A stretch of DNA of 64,000 nt. Origin: Galbula dea (lineage: Eukaryota; Chordata; Aves; Piciformes; Galbulidae). Under the pieces are notes generated by a model. The model searched no databases. It was given only the letters and a program-made list of their open reading frames with translations, and was not told where the DNA came from. Position 1 is the first letter of the stretch. Each line of letters starts with the position of its first letter. Shown here piece by piece: positions 35,801 to 47,196 of the stretch. A program made the translations under genes and the position numbers. The stretch is from the NCBI GenBank assembly GCA_013399015.1, contig VWZX01006819.1:992001-1056000 (forward strand), written 5' to 3'.

Positions 35801-37491
35801 TCAGTGATATATCTGGAGGTAGGGCAACAGGTGGAAGAAAGAGGGCAAAGACAACAATCTTAGCTTGTCTTGCAAAACAGAACAGGATAAACTGCCAAGC
35901 AGAAAATATTACACCGAGTTGTTTGATAGCTAATGAAAGTACAGCACAAGTGACCACACCTACAAAATTCTACAGCAATTTCAACTGAACCTCTGTGCTC
36001 AACTGCACTGTGCTTTTCTTTCTTTCATATGTTGGGGTTCTTTTCCTCAACACCTTGCAAGGTCCATCTTATTTGTAGGTGAAGTCAACCCCATCACAGC
36101 CTGGCTATCATGAGAACTGTGATGCAAAGGACAATCAGATCAAACCACAGCAGAAGCATGGGTAAACACGTTTGCAAACTGTTAATGCTCCATCAGTTTG
36201 GTTGCAGCTATTGCATCTAATTCAGTTTCTCTGGCAGTCAGTCTGAGTAGATCTTTCAATATCTGCTAGAGAATAAATATATCAATGAAACAAGATGATT
36301 TTAGAACTGGCTGCATGCCTACAGGGAGTTAGAAAGGGCCACCTATACTGGGAACAGCACAGGCATGAGGCTGTCAATGAAAGTAGTTTGGGGAAATCAA
36401 AAACTGGAGCTCTAAAGAGAGCAGGAAACAAGTTGTGGGAATTATATGGGACAAAAGATAAAGTTGTCCAAGACTCAGTGGAAAATCACAATTCACAAGG
36501 AGTCCAAGAAAAGGAAATGTGTTGCTGGGAATCACAGAAAAGTAGAATTTGCTCTAATGGAATATCATAGAATCATCAAGCTGCTATTAACCTTTGCAGT
36601 GTGTCAGAATGAAAAGACTGCCCAGGTATCAGCAGGTGGCACACCAGCTATACTTTGTGTTTCTTCCCTTACTTCCCAAACTTTCCTTCCTCAAAACAAA
36701 ACCCCACATATATTCATGAATGTTTTGGAACAGGGGGGCAGACAAGCACCATAAAATATGTTTTTTGCTGATGATCCAGTTCAAAAGCCTTTCAATATCC
36801 CAAAATTAAATATGCACAGTAGAAAAGCATTACCATTGATTAAACTGGAAAGACAAATGGCATAAATAACATCCATTAAAGGTCCAGGTTATACTATGGA
36901 AAGCCATTCAGCACACAGATCTAGTACTTAGGCATGAAAATCCAATTGACACAATAGGCTATAACCATTCCAAAGCACCTATTATAGCCCATCATGTAAA
37001 TGGTTACACATAATGACACAGCCATTATGGTCTGTAGGGCTCTGGAGCAGTGAATTAAAATTTTTCTAGGCAGAACAGACTTAAGCTAGTCTGGTGTTCA
37101 AGAGAGGCTGCTTCCCTCCTCGATACAATTACACAATTAGGAAAGGTTTGTATTGCTGCTGCTTCTCACACTTCCCCATGCCTCCTCGGGAAAGAAATTG
37201 GAACATATGGTTGGCAAGCTATATTAAATCTCTGCACAGCACTAGAGTCAGAAAGGTGATGTCTTCCCCTGCAGAAACACAAAAGGAACAAGCCCATAAC
37301 TGTGGCATTTTGAGCCAGACTCCTCTGGCTCAAGAAGGAGGGACCTGCATGCTGGATGGGAACAGAAATGTGCATGGAAAGAGAGGAACCTTCACTTTGT
37401 ACTGCAGGAGCCAGCATGGAAATAACAATTACATCTGCAGGGTTAACAGGGGAATATTTTTAAACCAGAAATAGATACTTGAATGGTAGCA
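32883..37491. other. Unique non-coding sequence
   Basis: No repeat family seen apart from a 15 bp two-copy repeat at 35779-35808. Frames of 91-126 codons (36295-36570, 36446-36754, 37094-37474) have no known motif and are within chance length. A lone tcatagaatcat at about 36566 resembles a CR1 tail but is too short to call. Confidence 0.5.
35779..35808. repeat. Two-copy 15 bp tandem repeat
   Basis: agaaatatcagtatc is followed directly by agaaatatcagtgat. Confidence 0.6.
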
Positions 37492-37551
37492 ATAGCTTGA
37501 CAGTTGGAATTGATGATCTTAGAAGTCTTTGTCAACCTTAATGATTCTGTG
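37492..37551 (+). mobile_element. CR1 LINE, very short 3' tail, plus strand
   Basis: About 60 bp. gacagttggaattgatgatc, then ttagaagtctttgtcaacc, ending aatgattctgtg. This matches the last part of the CR1 3' UTR and its octamer tail. Confidence 0.85.
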
Positions 37552-40500
37552 AAGAGGTTCTTCCCTGGCAAGCAAGTTATGAGTTGTCCCTCTTCAGCCA
37601 GTTTCCATTTTGCCTCCCAAACTTTCATAGACTCTCCCAAGTTTAACACAGTAAAGGCAGTTTGTCTGTTCTGAAAATACATCTGGAAGTGGTTAAGTTC
37701 TTTTGAAAACAGACGCTCATTAAATCCTGTCCCTAAAATAGTAAATATATGTACTTCTTCTGCACTTTAACATATTCTCCTTTCCTACTTGCAGATAATC
37801 ACTTCTGATGAGTATGGGAAAATGAAAGACAAGTGGGAGGAGCAGAAGAGTGTTCAGGGTATTCTACATACAGCAAAGAGATAGACAATGAATGAAACCA
37901 GGGATTTTGGCTTGAAGAACTAGAAAATGTGTATGCTTTCTTCTGCAATATCCCATCTTCCAGTGAATTTAGCAGCCAGAGATCTAATAGTGAGCTCTTC
38001 AGACTAATAACAATAATAAACCCTCCTGCCCCCTTTTCATTAGCTTTTCTTTTTCCCCAAGTAGCAGCCAGGCCTAAGGAAAACATTACACCATGCATAA
38101 AAACATACTATAAACTCCATTTCACTTGAGGGACCTTTGCAACTGCACAGGAAATAAACATATTTGCTTTGTAAGTTAACATTCTGATTACTGTTCCCTG
38201 TGAGACCATTGCAGGGGGGGAGGCTTGCAACAAACTCATCTGAGACCTGCAACGAGCCCAGTTCAGAAAGAGCTGCAGGAGCCCACATCACACTTGACAT
38301 ACTTCTAAAGCACAGAATAAGTTACTCTGCACATCCAGGCTTTTGGTCTCGACCTCACACAGCTGAAGTACAAGTTGCACACACATAGAAGGAGACTGGC
38401 AACAGGCAGAACAAGATGGCCAAGAATGAGGGCAGACAAAATGTTCATCTCCTTATGCACTTAATTAATAGTGGTTGGGTGTGCTTGACTGTGGTGAAGG
38501 TCACTCATGCGAGTTGCACAGTATCAATCAGAAGTCACAGCAGCTCTGATCCACTGAATACAGATTACTGGGTTGAAATAGTAAGAGTAATAACTACTGT
38601 CCTTCTCCAAGCAGGGATGATCTTGCATGGTACCCTACCTTCACTTCAGCCATACCAACCAGTCATGCATATCTAGTTATCTGTTTATATTTTTACATGC
38701 ATCTCTCTCCATGCATGCTTGCGCACACATACACACACACTCTTAAACATTTACAACTCCTTTTCCCCTTTTTCCAGTAGGGCATGTACATGTGAATGGA
38801 AACAAGATCATGGCCACTACTAGCACTTTTAAATCCCTTCTGTGCATTTCTAAGTTTGTGCCTTACCTTCAGCACAGAGTAAACCCATTTAGGGAAAATC
38901 ACCTATTATGAGTATTGTCCATCAAATCTTGGCCCTCTTACCACCTTCCTGTAGGCAAACAATAAAACTTTGGTAGATTTATTATTAAGATACCATTTTT
39001 CCTTTGGCTCTTTCATTTCTGAAGCTCTGGTTTAGCTTTGCATAGTTGCTGCAAGGCAGTAATATTCTACCCACTCTATGGATGGCTAATGTGGTAAAAG
39101 AAGAGCCTGAACAAAAGAGCAACAAAATCAAAACCTGAACTCCAAGAGCACCTAGTTCTCCACCTCATGCTAGCTGTTGAGCTATTAGTGATGCTTCAGT
39201 TAATGTGCATGATCTTGCCAGGATCTCTGTGCACTCTTTCCTTGAGAGCACATTTTGCTTCCAGCAAAGCCTCTAGATAGAAGGAAAGGTCATTAAAAGT
39301 AAAAGAGGTTTGCATTTTAAAACCTTTGGAAATATTATAGCAGGGTCTGATTTTGAGAAGCCTGTTGTGAAACATTTAAAAGGAGCCTTATCATCACACA
39401 TGGAAAGCACCTGCAATCTAAAACTTTACTAGATTTTTGCAGAGCTCTAAATGTCTGAGCTCTCCAGACAGTAAAGCCCAATTATTCCTCCAATACTCAT
39501 GGCTTTTTAAACTCTTCCCCAGCCAGCAACATTTTATACCTATTTCAAGGGCACATGAGGTTTTGCTGATGCTCTATAGTTCCCCAGAAGCTCACCCATC
39601 TGGTCTTCCTTTCAGTGTATTTCTCTGTGGGTGGATAAGGCTGCAATTTGGAACAGTGGTATAAAATCCCTTGGCACCCATGGCTAGCCATTGATAATAT
39701 CAGCCTTCTGTACCCAGCAGTTCTTAAGAGATGCAATTTGGAGTCACAGTTCTGTGCAACAGCCAAGCAAAGCTCCAATCCCCATGTCAAGGAAACAGTG
39801 ACTCAGGTCACCTAATAGGGCAACATTTTATCAGCATCACTAAGAGATCAGAAAGAGGCCAACCCTGCAAGCTTTAGGATTTTTATTAATTATTGCAGGG
39901 CTGCTGGAAGCTTATGTTTCTTTCCAAAGAAATTACCTTTCAAACATCTCTAGCTCAGCCTACTTTGCTTTTTTTCTCTCCAGGCTTTTCTCTTTACTTT
40001 CATGGGAGGGAAAAAAAAGGAATGTGTTAAGTTCTTCACACACAGTTCAGTGCCTGCCTGTGGTGAGCACAGCCAAATCCCATGGTGCCTGGATGTGTAC
40101 ATACCAATTTGCTGCACTCCTCCTTTCAATAAGCAGGCAAGGCAAAGAATGGACCAGTTTTGCTTATCTACTGCTTGCTGCTCAGTTGCAGCAATGGGTG
40201 GGGAGGCAGCACTTTTTTTTCACCCTCTGCAGGCATTTTTCAGCTGCATGCCCTGAAACTGAAATTTGGAGATGTTTATAAATAAATAAAAACCTGCCTG
40301 TATTTAATCCAGTGTGGTATTTGCATAATTACTTTTCAAGGTAATGAGTGTAACAGAAGCCAAAACACAGAAGGTTGAATATCTTTAAAGCAGTCTGTGC
40401 CAGCAAATAAAATACAGAACTCTTGTTAAGTACCAAATTGCAGAGCAGTTTAGAACCAGTGCAATTTATTTAGGGAACAATAAGCATCTATTTGTGCTGG

Positions 40501-40743
40501 GCAGGTGGCCAAGGTGAAGGAAAGCAAGACATATATGTAAGGGAATATTACAGGAGCCATCGTTTCATTTCACCATCGTTTGTCTCCTGGAATAGCTGTA
40601 ACCATCCCTGCACAACAAAGCGGTACAAAACAAAGGTGGCTGTCAGACTAGCTCCTCCAAAGCCAAGCAAACAGCTGGGCTGAAGCAAACAGTGACAATT
40701 TGAAAGGAAATATTCTGAGATGGTGGCTATTCACTTTGTTAAG
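37552..40743. other. Unique non-coding sequence
   Basis: Only a short CA-rich microsatellite (38723-38740) and a G7 run near 38214 stand out. Confidence 0.55.
38723..38740. repeat. Short (CA)n microsatellite
   Basis: gcacacatacacacacac, interrupted once. Confidence 0.6.
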
Positions 40744-40802
40744 AGATGGACTTGATGATCCTTGGGAGTCCCTTCCAACTCAGGAGATTCTATAATTCTC
40801 TG
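40744..40802 (+). mobile_element. CR1 LINE, very short 3' tail, plus strand
   Basis: gatggacttgatgatccttg, then gagtcccttccaactcagg, ending gattctataattctctg. This is the CR1 3' UTR end with a degenerate octamer tail. Confidence 0.85.
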
Positions 40803-42273
40803 AAATCAAGACCAACATCAGTCTAACACACAGACATCTGATCAGTGGCATCTCTGCCTTCCTGGGTGGATCATAAATTAGCTAGCAGGTAGGAGATATG
40901 TCTGAGATGCAGCTGGCTAGCCAGTCTTGGCCCAAAGTGATTAAGCAACCCACCCTGCATAGCAAACCACAGACCAACCATTAAGCCAAAGGATTGCAAT
41001 GTTTTATCATCCACTTGCTGTGCAACCCCTTGGGAAGCAGTTCCAATCACTATTATTCAAGGGTCTACAACATCTTCTTCAAGAATATTTCCAAGACCAT
41101 TATAGAACTTGGACTTTTAGTCCCCTAAAATGCTTCTTAAGTTACAATCATCTGGATAATGGAGAGTTTGAAAGTATAAGTAGAACTCAAAAATATATGT
41201 CTAATAAAAGACAGACTGAATACTAGCAAATAAAAACTAAAACATAAGGGAAACATATCCATAAATGTAAAGATTTGGGCTCCTTGCTTCTGTCATACCA
41301 AAGAATCAGATGTGATATGTAACTGGAACAAAATTCAGCCTTAGGAATCTCTTTACTGTAATGTAAATGGCAAACTGTTGGTACTTAAAAGAAATTACTG
41401 GAATCAGAGAGGAATAATTTACACAGCAAAATTACCCACGAGCTTGTTCTGCTTCTCTACTGAGGACCTCAAGCTTTCACCAACACTATCAGGAATGTTA
41501 ATGTACGTAAGAGAATGAAGTACTCAAGATCCAGCTAAGTGACAGCAGAGGAAGAATAAAATAACAGCCTGCCTGAAAGGTGTCAACATCTAAGGGGGAG
41601 AGGAATAGTTTACCAGGTAACAGCATGTAACAACACTCTTCAGAAATCACTGCTTTGACCTAAGCAGTTGGTGTTGTACAAAATTTAAATCCACAGTGAG
41701 CTCATTACATATTGCAAAGACTTTTCAGGGACAAAACTGATTCCACTTTTGGAACATTTCAGCTTCAGGAGAAGTGATCAGAGCAGTTTGACCAAACCCA
41801 GCTATCTATAGCCATATAGCCTACCTATAGCTCAAACGCCTAGGAAACAGGGGTTGGTTTCTTGGCATGAATTCTAGCCTTGTAAAATGTGAATGTTTTG
41901 TTTTCTCAGGGACACAGAATCTTTGTGTTTCAATCATTTCATTAATTTGCTAGGTTCAAAGTACTTCAAAAATTCATAAGAATATTTGCTTCCTTCCCTT
42001 GCCTTTCTTTTGCTATACATATGTTAAACAACACTTCAGAGAGAAATCTCAGTTGTCAAGAGCTCTTGCAGCCATGCATCAATCTTTTTAATAGAGTTCA
42101 CTGGGGTTTTTCCCCCCCTCTTCACAATAGTAACTAAGACAGACTCCATAAATTCTGGGATTTTGGTCTGCAAATAAAAATCTCCTGGACGTGCCCTTGC
42201 ATTTATAAATGCATTAGTTACCTTATATTGCTTATTTTTAGCAGCTTGTGGGAGGAAACAAATCCTAGTAAAA
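40803..42273. other. Unique non-coding sequence
   Basis: No gene, repeat family or RNA gene recognised. Confidence 0.5.
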
Positions 42274-42445
42274 CACAGAATCTCAGAATCCCAGTATGGT
42301 AGGGGTTGGAAGGGACCTCTGGGGATCATTTAGTCCCAGCACCCTGCTAAAGCAGGGTCACCCAGAGCAGGTTACCCAGGATCACCTCTAGGAGGGCTTT
42401 GGAAGTCCCCAGAAAAGCAGACTCTACAGCCTAAGGTTGTAGAGT
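42274..42445 (-). mobile_element. CR1 LINE, 3' end fragment of a distinct tail type, minus strand
   Basis: Plus-strand reading: cacagaatctcagaatccca, ggttggaagggacctctggg, gctaaagcagggtcacccag, agcaggttacccaggatcac. This is the reversed 3' UTR of a CR1 subfamily distinct from the 'catcaagtccaacc' type. It is 5'-truncated at about 170 bp. Confidence 0.9.
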
Positions 42446-44482
42446 CCACAAATCTAAGATCAAGTCATTAATTCTACTGCAGCTCAAATACAGCAGGACT
42501 GTTTCACAAGACTCGTAAGCTGAAGGGGAAACGATCTCCATGTGTAGAAAGAAGCTCCTCAAAACATTTAGACACATCAGCATCTTTCCTAGGATATCCA
42601 TGTCTTCTTTTCCCCAGCAAAAAACTTGAGCAGAAATAACATTGCATTTGCTGCCTATTTCACCCTTTGAAATGTTCAGCTTTTCACCAGAAAGCCTACA
42701 CAGAAAGTATTATTTCTTCATTTTAATGTTACTGAACATACACCTGATTTGCACAGACAGCTCTGAACAGGCTAACTCCTGTTCTCCCAGCACTGTTTCT
42801 CTGAAGGTTACAAGTCAAAATGGGGGTGATAAGAAAACCTAACCAACCAGAAACCAATTTTTCTAAGCACTTTTTGAACCTCCTAAGACAATCCAAACTA
42901 ACCATGCAGAACTTAGTGCTCCAAGAACTCCTCTCAGGCTTTAGCAGCAGTGGCTTTTGGTCATGAATTCTAAGCACTCTGCCCCTAATTTACAATAGGT
43001 GTGCTGAGTGAATTGTCTCGTGTTCCAGCTCATAGAGTGATCTATGTGAGTAACATGGTTAGATATAAGCTCTGCCTAGTGTGGTATCCACTGTCTCTAA
43101 CAGTGAGCAGCAGAAAACAGAAGGTATAAGAACAGGGACATTCTCCAAGCCTTCATAAGGTCTGGCAGCCTTTTGGTTTCCAACAGCTCACAAATATTTT
43201 CTTCCTTGAATTTGTTCACTCCCACTTTGTGACTCTGACAACTTTTCACCTCTGTTATATATGTCAAGGAGTTCATCCTTCTGACCTTGTGTTTAGTATT
43301 TCCTTCTACCAGGCAAAGCATCTAATATTTCCTAACTTCTCTAGAAACCTCTACAGACAGATAAGAAATACAATAATTCCAAAAAATCACTCACATGGTA
43401 CTAAAAGAAGACATCTGCAAAAAGACTTTCTAACAGAAGTGCTAAGTGAATTTAGGTGAAGATTTTGTAAAATCTTGAGGGGGCAATATTTGGAAGCTTG
43501 GAAAGAAAAAGGTAACATTCATTATGAGTTAATATTTTCCTTATTTGCCTGAATAGAGTCACATGTGCTTGGGTGATCTCCTTTTAAACTGCTAGCACTG
43601 GCCTAGTTTGCTTTTGGGGCAGTTGTATCTTCCCATTTTTTTCCAAGATTTATTCAGAATTCAATTTGTGGACAAGAAAATGTCTTAGAGAATTCTCTTA
43701 AAACCCTTGCAATACATCTCTAGCTGCTAAATTTTAAAAGTTTCACATTAGTGAATGATATTTATCCCTCTTGTTATCACCAGTGAGAAATCAAATAGAA
43801 ATCTACCTGGGAGATAACTCACGGACAACTGTCTGGGAGCCCAGCAGAAGAAAGTTCTGCATTTCCTGTGTTGCTATAAACTGGCTGACCCCAAAGGGTG
43901 CACTCTGGTGGGAAGTTAGAAAAGGATGGGGCATTTTGGTAAAAAAATTGGATGATTTTCTCTTGTAGAGTTCTTTTTTCATCAAATATTTCCCTAGTGA
44001 ATTACTCACTGAGGAATAAACTCTAAACAACCCCTTATTCTTCTCCTAGCTTGGTTATAAAACTAGAAAGCAAAACACCACAAGCTTATCCAGCCAAACA
44101 AATAGCCATTTGCTTAAGTTAGTTAAACACATTAAAAGTAGCCAAAACAAAACAAGTAAGAGCCCTCTCAGCCGAGTTTATTCTTAAACACACCAGATCA
44201 ACTGTGCTATGCACCTCAGGAAACTTTAGGGGCTACAGAAAGCTCCAGGTTAGATTAGTGGATATCATTCAGAAATCCACCAGGAGTTTTGCCCAGCTAC
44301 AGAACTGTTTTGCTTTATGTTTCCACATGGAGTTTCTTTAGATGGTCAATCAGAGACAGAAAATTCTGCTCACAGTTTTCTTATGCTTAGCCTCTTCTGA
44401 ACCTTTTTCCCTAAAGTGAAAAAATGACTTATTTGTGAGAGAGGCAGGGAGATGGAGAGAGTGATTTTAAAAGTCCAAGGTA

Positions 44483-44483
<1 letters not shown>

Positions 44484-44514
<31 letters not shown>
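44484..44514. repeat. (TA)n microsatellite
   Basis: 31 bases of uninterrupted alternating T and A. It is long enough to be length-variable between individuals. Confidence 0.95.
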
Positions 44515-44516
<2 letters not shown>

Positions 44517-45093
44517 AGAGGTTGGGAGTGTTTGCCCTCTCTCAAGCTCAAATCACTTCCCATTCCCTACAGGCAAATGTTTTTGACAAATAGGCATCTG
44601 TGATATTTAATGCAGCACTTGAAAATGGTCTTTGGAGGACTACTATAGAGCTCCTGAGTCCCAAGCACCACAGGTTTTAGTGTCTGCCATACCAGAGGTA
44701 CCAGAGGGCACCTTCCCAAGGCTGAAAAGGGGATATTGAAGAGGGGGAAGTACGTCATTTGTTAATTGTGTGTAGTTAGGCTAGAGGTGTATTCATTCTT
44801 GCTATCCTCTGAGACACACTACTAATACAACACTGAGAGCAGGCTCATAAACCAGCCTAGTCATCTGGATTTGCTAAACTCAGTATTATGCTACTGCAAT
44901 AATTCAACACTATATTACCATGGGAAATGGCAGAATTCAGTTGGGTCTGCTCAGACCAGACCTCTCTCGGGTCTCCTGGAACCTACTGGAGGATAGACAC
45001 AACTCATAAATAAGGAACTCATAAAACATGAGCTCATCTACTTGGCCAATGGAAAGTTTAACAATTTTATTTCCCATAGCTGGACTGGGGAGC

Positions 45094-45116
45094 AAAAAAA
45101 AAAAAAAAAAAAAAAA
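45094..45116. repeat. A23 homopolymer
   Basis: Twenty-three consecutive A bases, then CCAC and a second A7 run. No AATAAA or coding remnant precedes it, so I do not read it as a retrocopy tail. Length in the assembly may be unreliable. Confidence 0.9.
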
Positions 45117-46768
45117 CCACAAAAAAAGGGAAAAACCAGACAACTTCTAGACTATGCAATTTTCTGATGTCTTCAGGGAGCTGTAATATTTGCATTGCTG
45201 CCATGTCGTCCTCATAAAGCACGGAAGGGGGGCAGGGTAATGACCCTTTCTCTGTTTCTCACATACCAGAAAGCCTCACAATTCAAGATCTCCGAGTAGC
45301 AGAAGGGGGTAACTATTGCTAGGCTTTGTAGTGCAAACAATTAGAGGAATAAGAGGCTTTCTTTCCTTATCACTGTCTGCACAAAGACCAAAGCTAATCT
45401 GAGCCTTTAAAAATCTGGACAATTCCATTACCTCTGCAAGTCCCTGCAACTTGTATATTCCAAGTTCACCCAGACCTACATGTAAATTATTTTAACACAT
45501 CAGTGAAAAAAAATAAACCTTTTATGCATGGTCTAGTCACATCTCCATTATTTCATTCTCCTTCCCTGGTTAGATGGAAATGCAACTAGAAAGCTAAGGC
45601 TATTCTGCAAAGTCAGTGAAAAGCATTTTCAGGGTAGACCTTGAGCAATCTTAACCACAACTTAATCTGACCAAAACTTGCAACTGAAGCGTTGCACAGA
45701 GGGTTGGATGGAGCTAAAGATAAAGCATATAACATTTTCCAGCCAATCAAAGTGATTTCTAGCCAGCTCTATCATTAGTTCAATTTCAAATGCAAACCCT
45801 GGTGCTCAGCAAATCTTAATAACTCTTCTTTCCAAGACTGTTTTCACACCTTTTACCAAGGTAAGATTATTCAGCAAGTTTACTGGAAGAACTGAAAGTG
45901 CTAAAGATTTGGAAAGGGAATGAATGACAATTTCATGGTAATTGAATACCAGTTATATTTATACAGCAAATAATCACTACATGTTCAATGTCTCATTAAG
46001 GAAAAATAAAAGAATAGACAAACCTCCTTCCTTTTCCTGGTAAGACTCTGGTAAAATACATGTCTTTATCTCCTCCTGGCTGCTTTATACAGTCCTCCTG
46101 CAAAACCCGCACCTGTTCTGTGAGATGTGATGTCTCATTTAGCACAAATTCACTCATCTCAGGAACTGGATATGTTACCCAGGGCAGATAGGAGTCAAAA
46201 CCCCTTGTACATGGCTTTCTTTTCAAGAGGCAGGCATCACCAACTTGCTCTCATTACTTTGTACTTTGGAAGGTAAATAACTTCAGCTAGAAAATCTCTC
46301 TAAGAGCACATTGCTTGGCTTAGTTTCTTTGGCTAGCCAGGCTTGTTAAAGAATATGTTTTAATAGGCTACCATCTGCAACCTTCCCTTTATAGTCCCTT
46401 TTCCAGCCTGTGTGATACGTGACAACTCTGCTAAATGCATAAGGAGTCATCTACCATGCAGCAGCATTTCAGAGACACACACTGCAAAGCACATGATGCC
46501 ATTCCTTCCTCAAAAGCCGATGACCATAACTTCAAGGAGGAAAGCAACTCTGAGAGTTATGATGGATTATGATGTATTTGAACCTAAGTTTAATTACTTA
46601 AATTAAAATCTAATTAATTGTGATTCTATGAGATGAAGCAAAAGGAAACAAAATTTTCCATGCACTTGGAACTTCCCTTTCTAATATCTAATCTTGCTCA
46701 ACGTTACAAAGGACTAAGAGCTCAGGGTTTCAATTCTCTTCTTCCTTCCACAGCTATTAAGAATTAAT

Positions 46769-46985
46769 GTACAGAATCACAGAATGGTTTGGGATGAGAG
46801 AAACCTTTAAAGATCATCTAATTCCAGCCACCTGCTGTGAGCAGGGACATCTTTCACTAGGTCTGATTGCTCAAAGCTCCATCCAGCCTGACTTTTAACA
46901 TTTCCAGTGATGGGCATCCACAACTTCTCTGGGCAAAGTGTTCCAGTCTCTCCCCACTCCCACCACAATTTCTTCTCTGATACTT
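46769..46985 (-). mobile_element. CR1 LINE, 3' end fragment of a third tail type, minus strand
   Basis: Plus-strand reading: cagaatcacagaatggtttg, aacctttaaagatcatcta, gtgagcagggacatctttca, tgatgggcatccacaacttc, tctctgggcaaagtgttcca. This 'gggatgagag/cctttaaagatcatc' 3' UTR is a different CR1 subfamily from those at 42274 and 52906. The right edge, where CR1 similarity fades, is approximate. Confidence 0.9.
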
Positions 46986-47159
46986 TCAATGTCATTGACA
47001 CTTCTTCAGTATCTTGGCTTTTAAAAGAAGTGCAGAAATGCATCTGCAGACTTCACTAATATGCAACATGCTTTGTGACTATCCTGTCAATTAAAGAAGC
47101 ATAATGTGGAAATTCTACATTCTTCCTCAAAGTTATTCAGGATACAGCCAGGAAAGGAG
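46986..47159. other. Unique non-coding sequence
   Basis: Short spacer between two minus-strand CR1 pieces. Nothing recognised. Confidence 0.4.
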
Positions 47160-47196
47160 TTCACAGTATCACAGGATGTTAGGGGTTGGAAGGAGG
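47160..47196 (-). mobile_element. CR1 LINE, minimal 3' tail, minus strand
   Basis: Only about 37 bp: cacagtatcacaggatgtta then ggggttggaagg. The sequence leaves CR1 consensus right after this and enters a G-rich stretch. Confidence 0.72.

Larger units (their letters stand above)
42446..46768. other. Unique non-coding sequence with a TA microsatellite and an A run
   Basis: Apart from (TA)n at 44484 and A23 at 45094, nothing is recognised. Frames are short and motif-free. Confidence 0.55.

Noticed and set aside
36560..36580. tcatagaatcat resembling a reversed CR1 tail
   Set aside because: Only 12 bases match and the following sequence is not CR1.
45094..45130. A23 run as a possible processed pseudogene tail
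   Set aside because: No AATAAA and no coding-like sequence precedes it, and no flanking duplication was seen.
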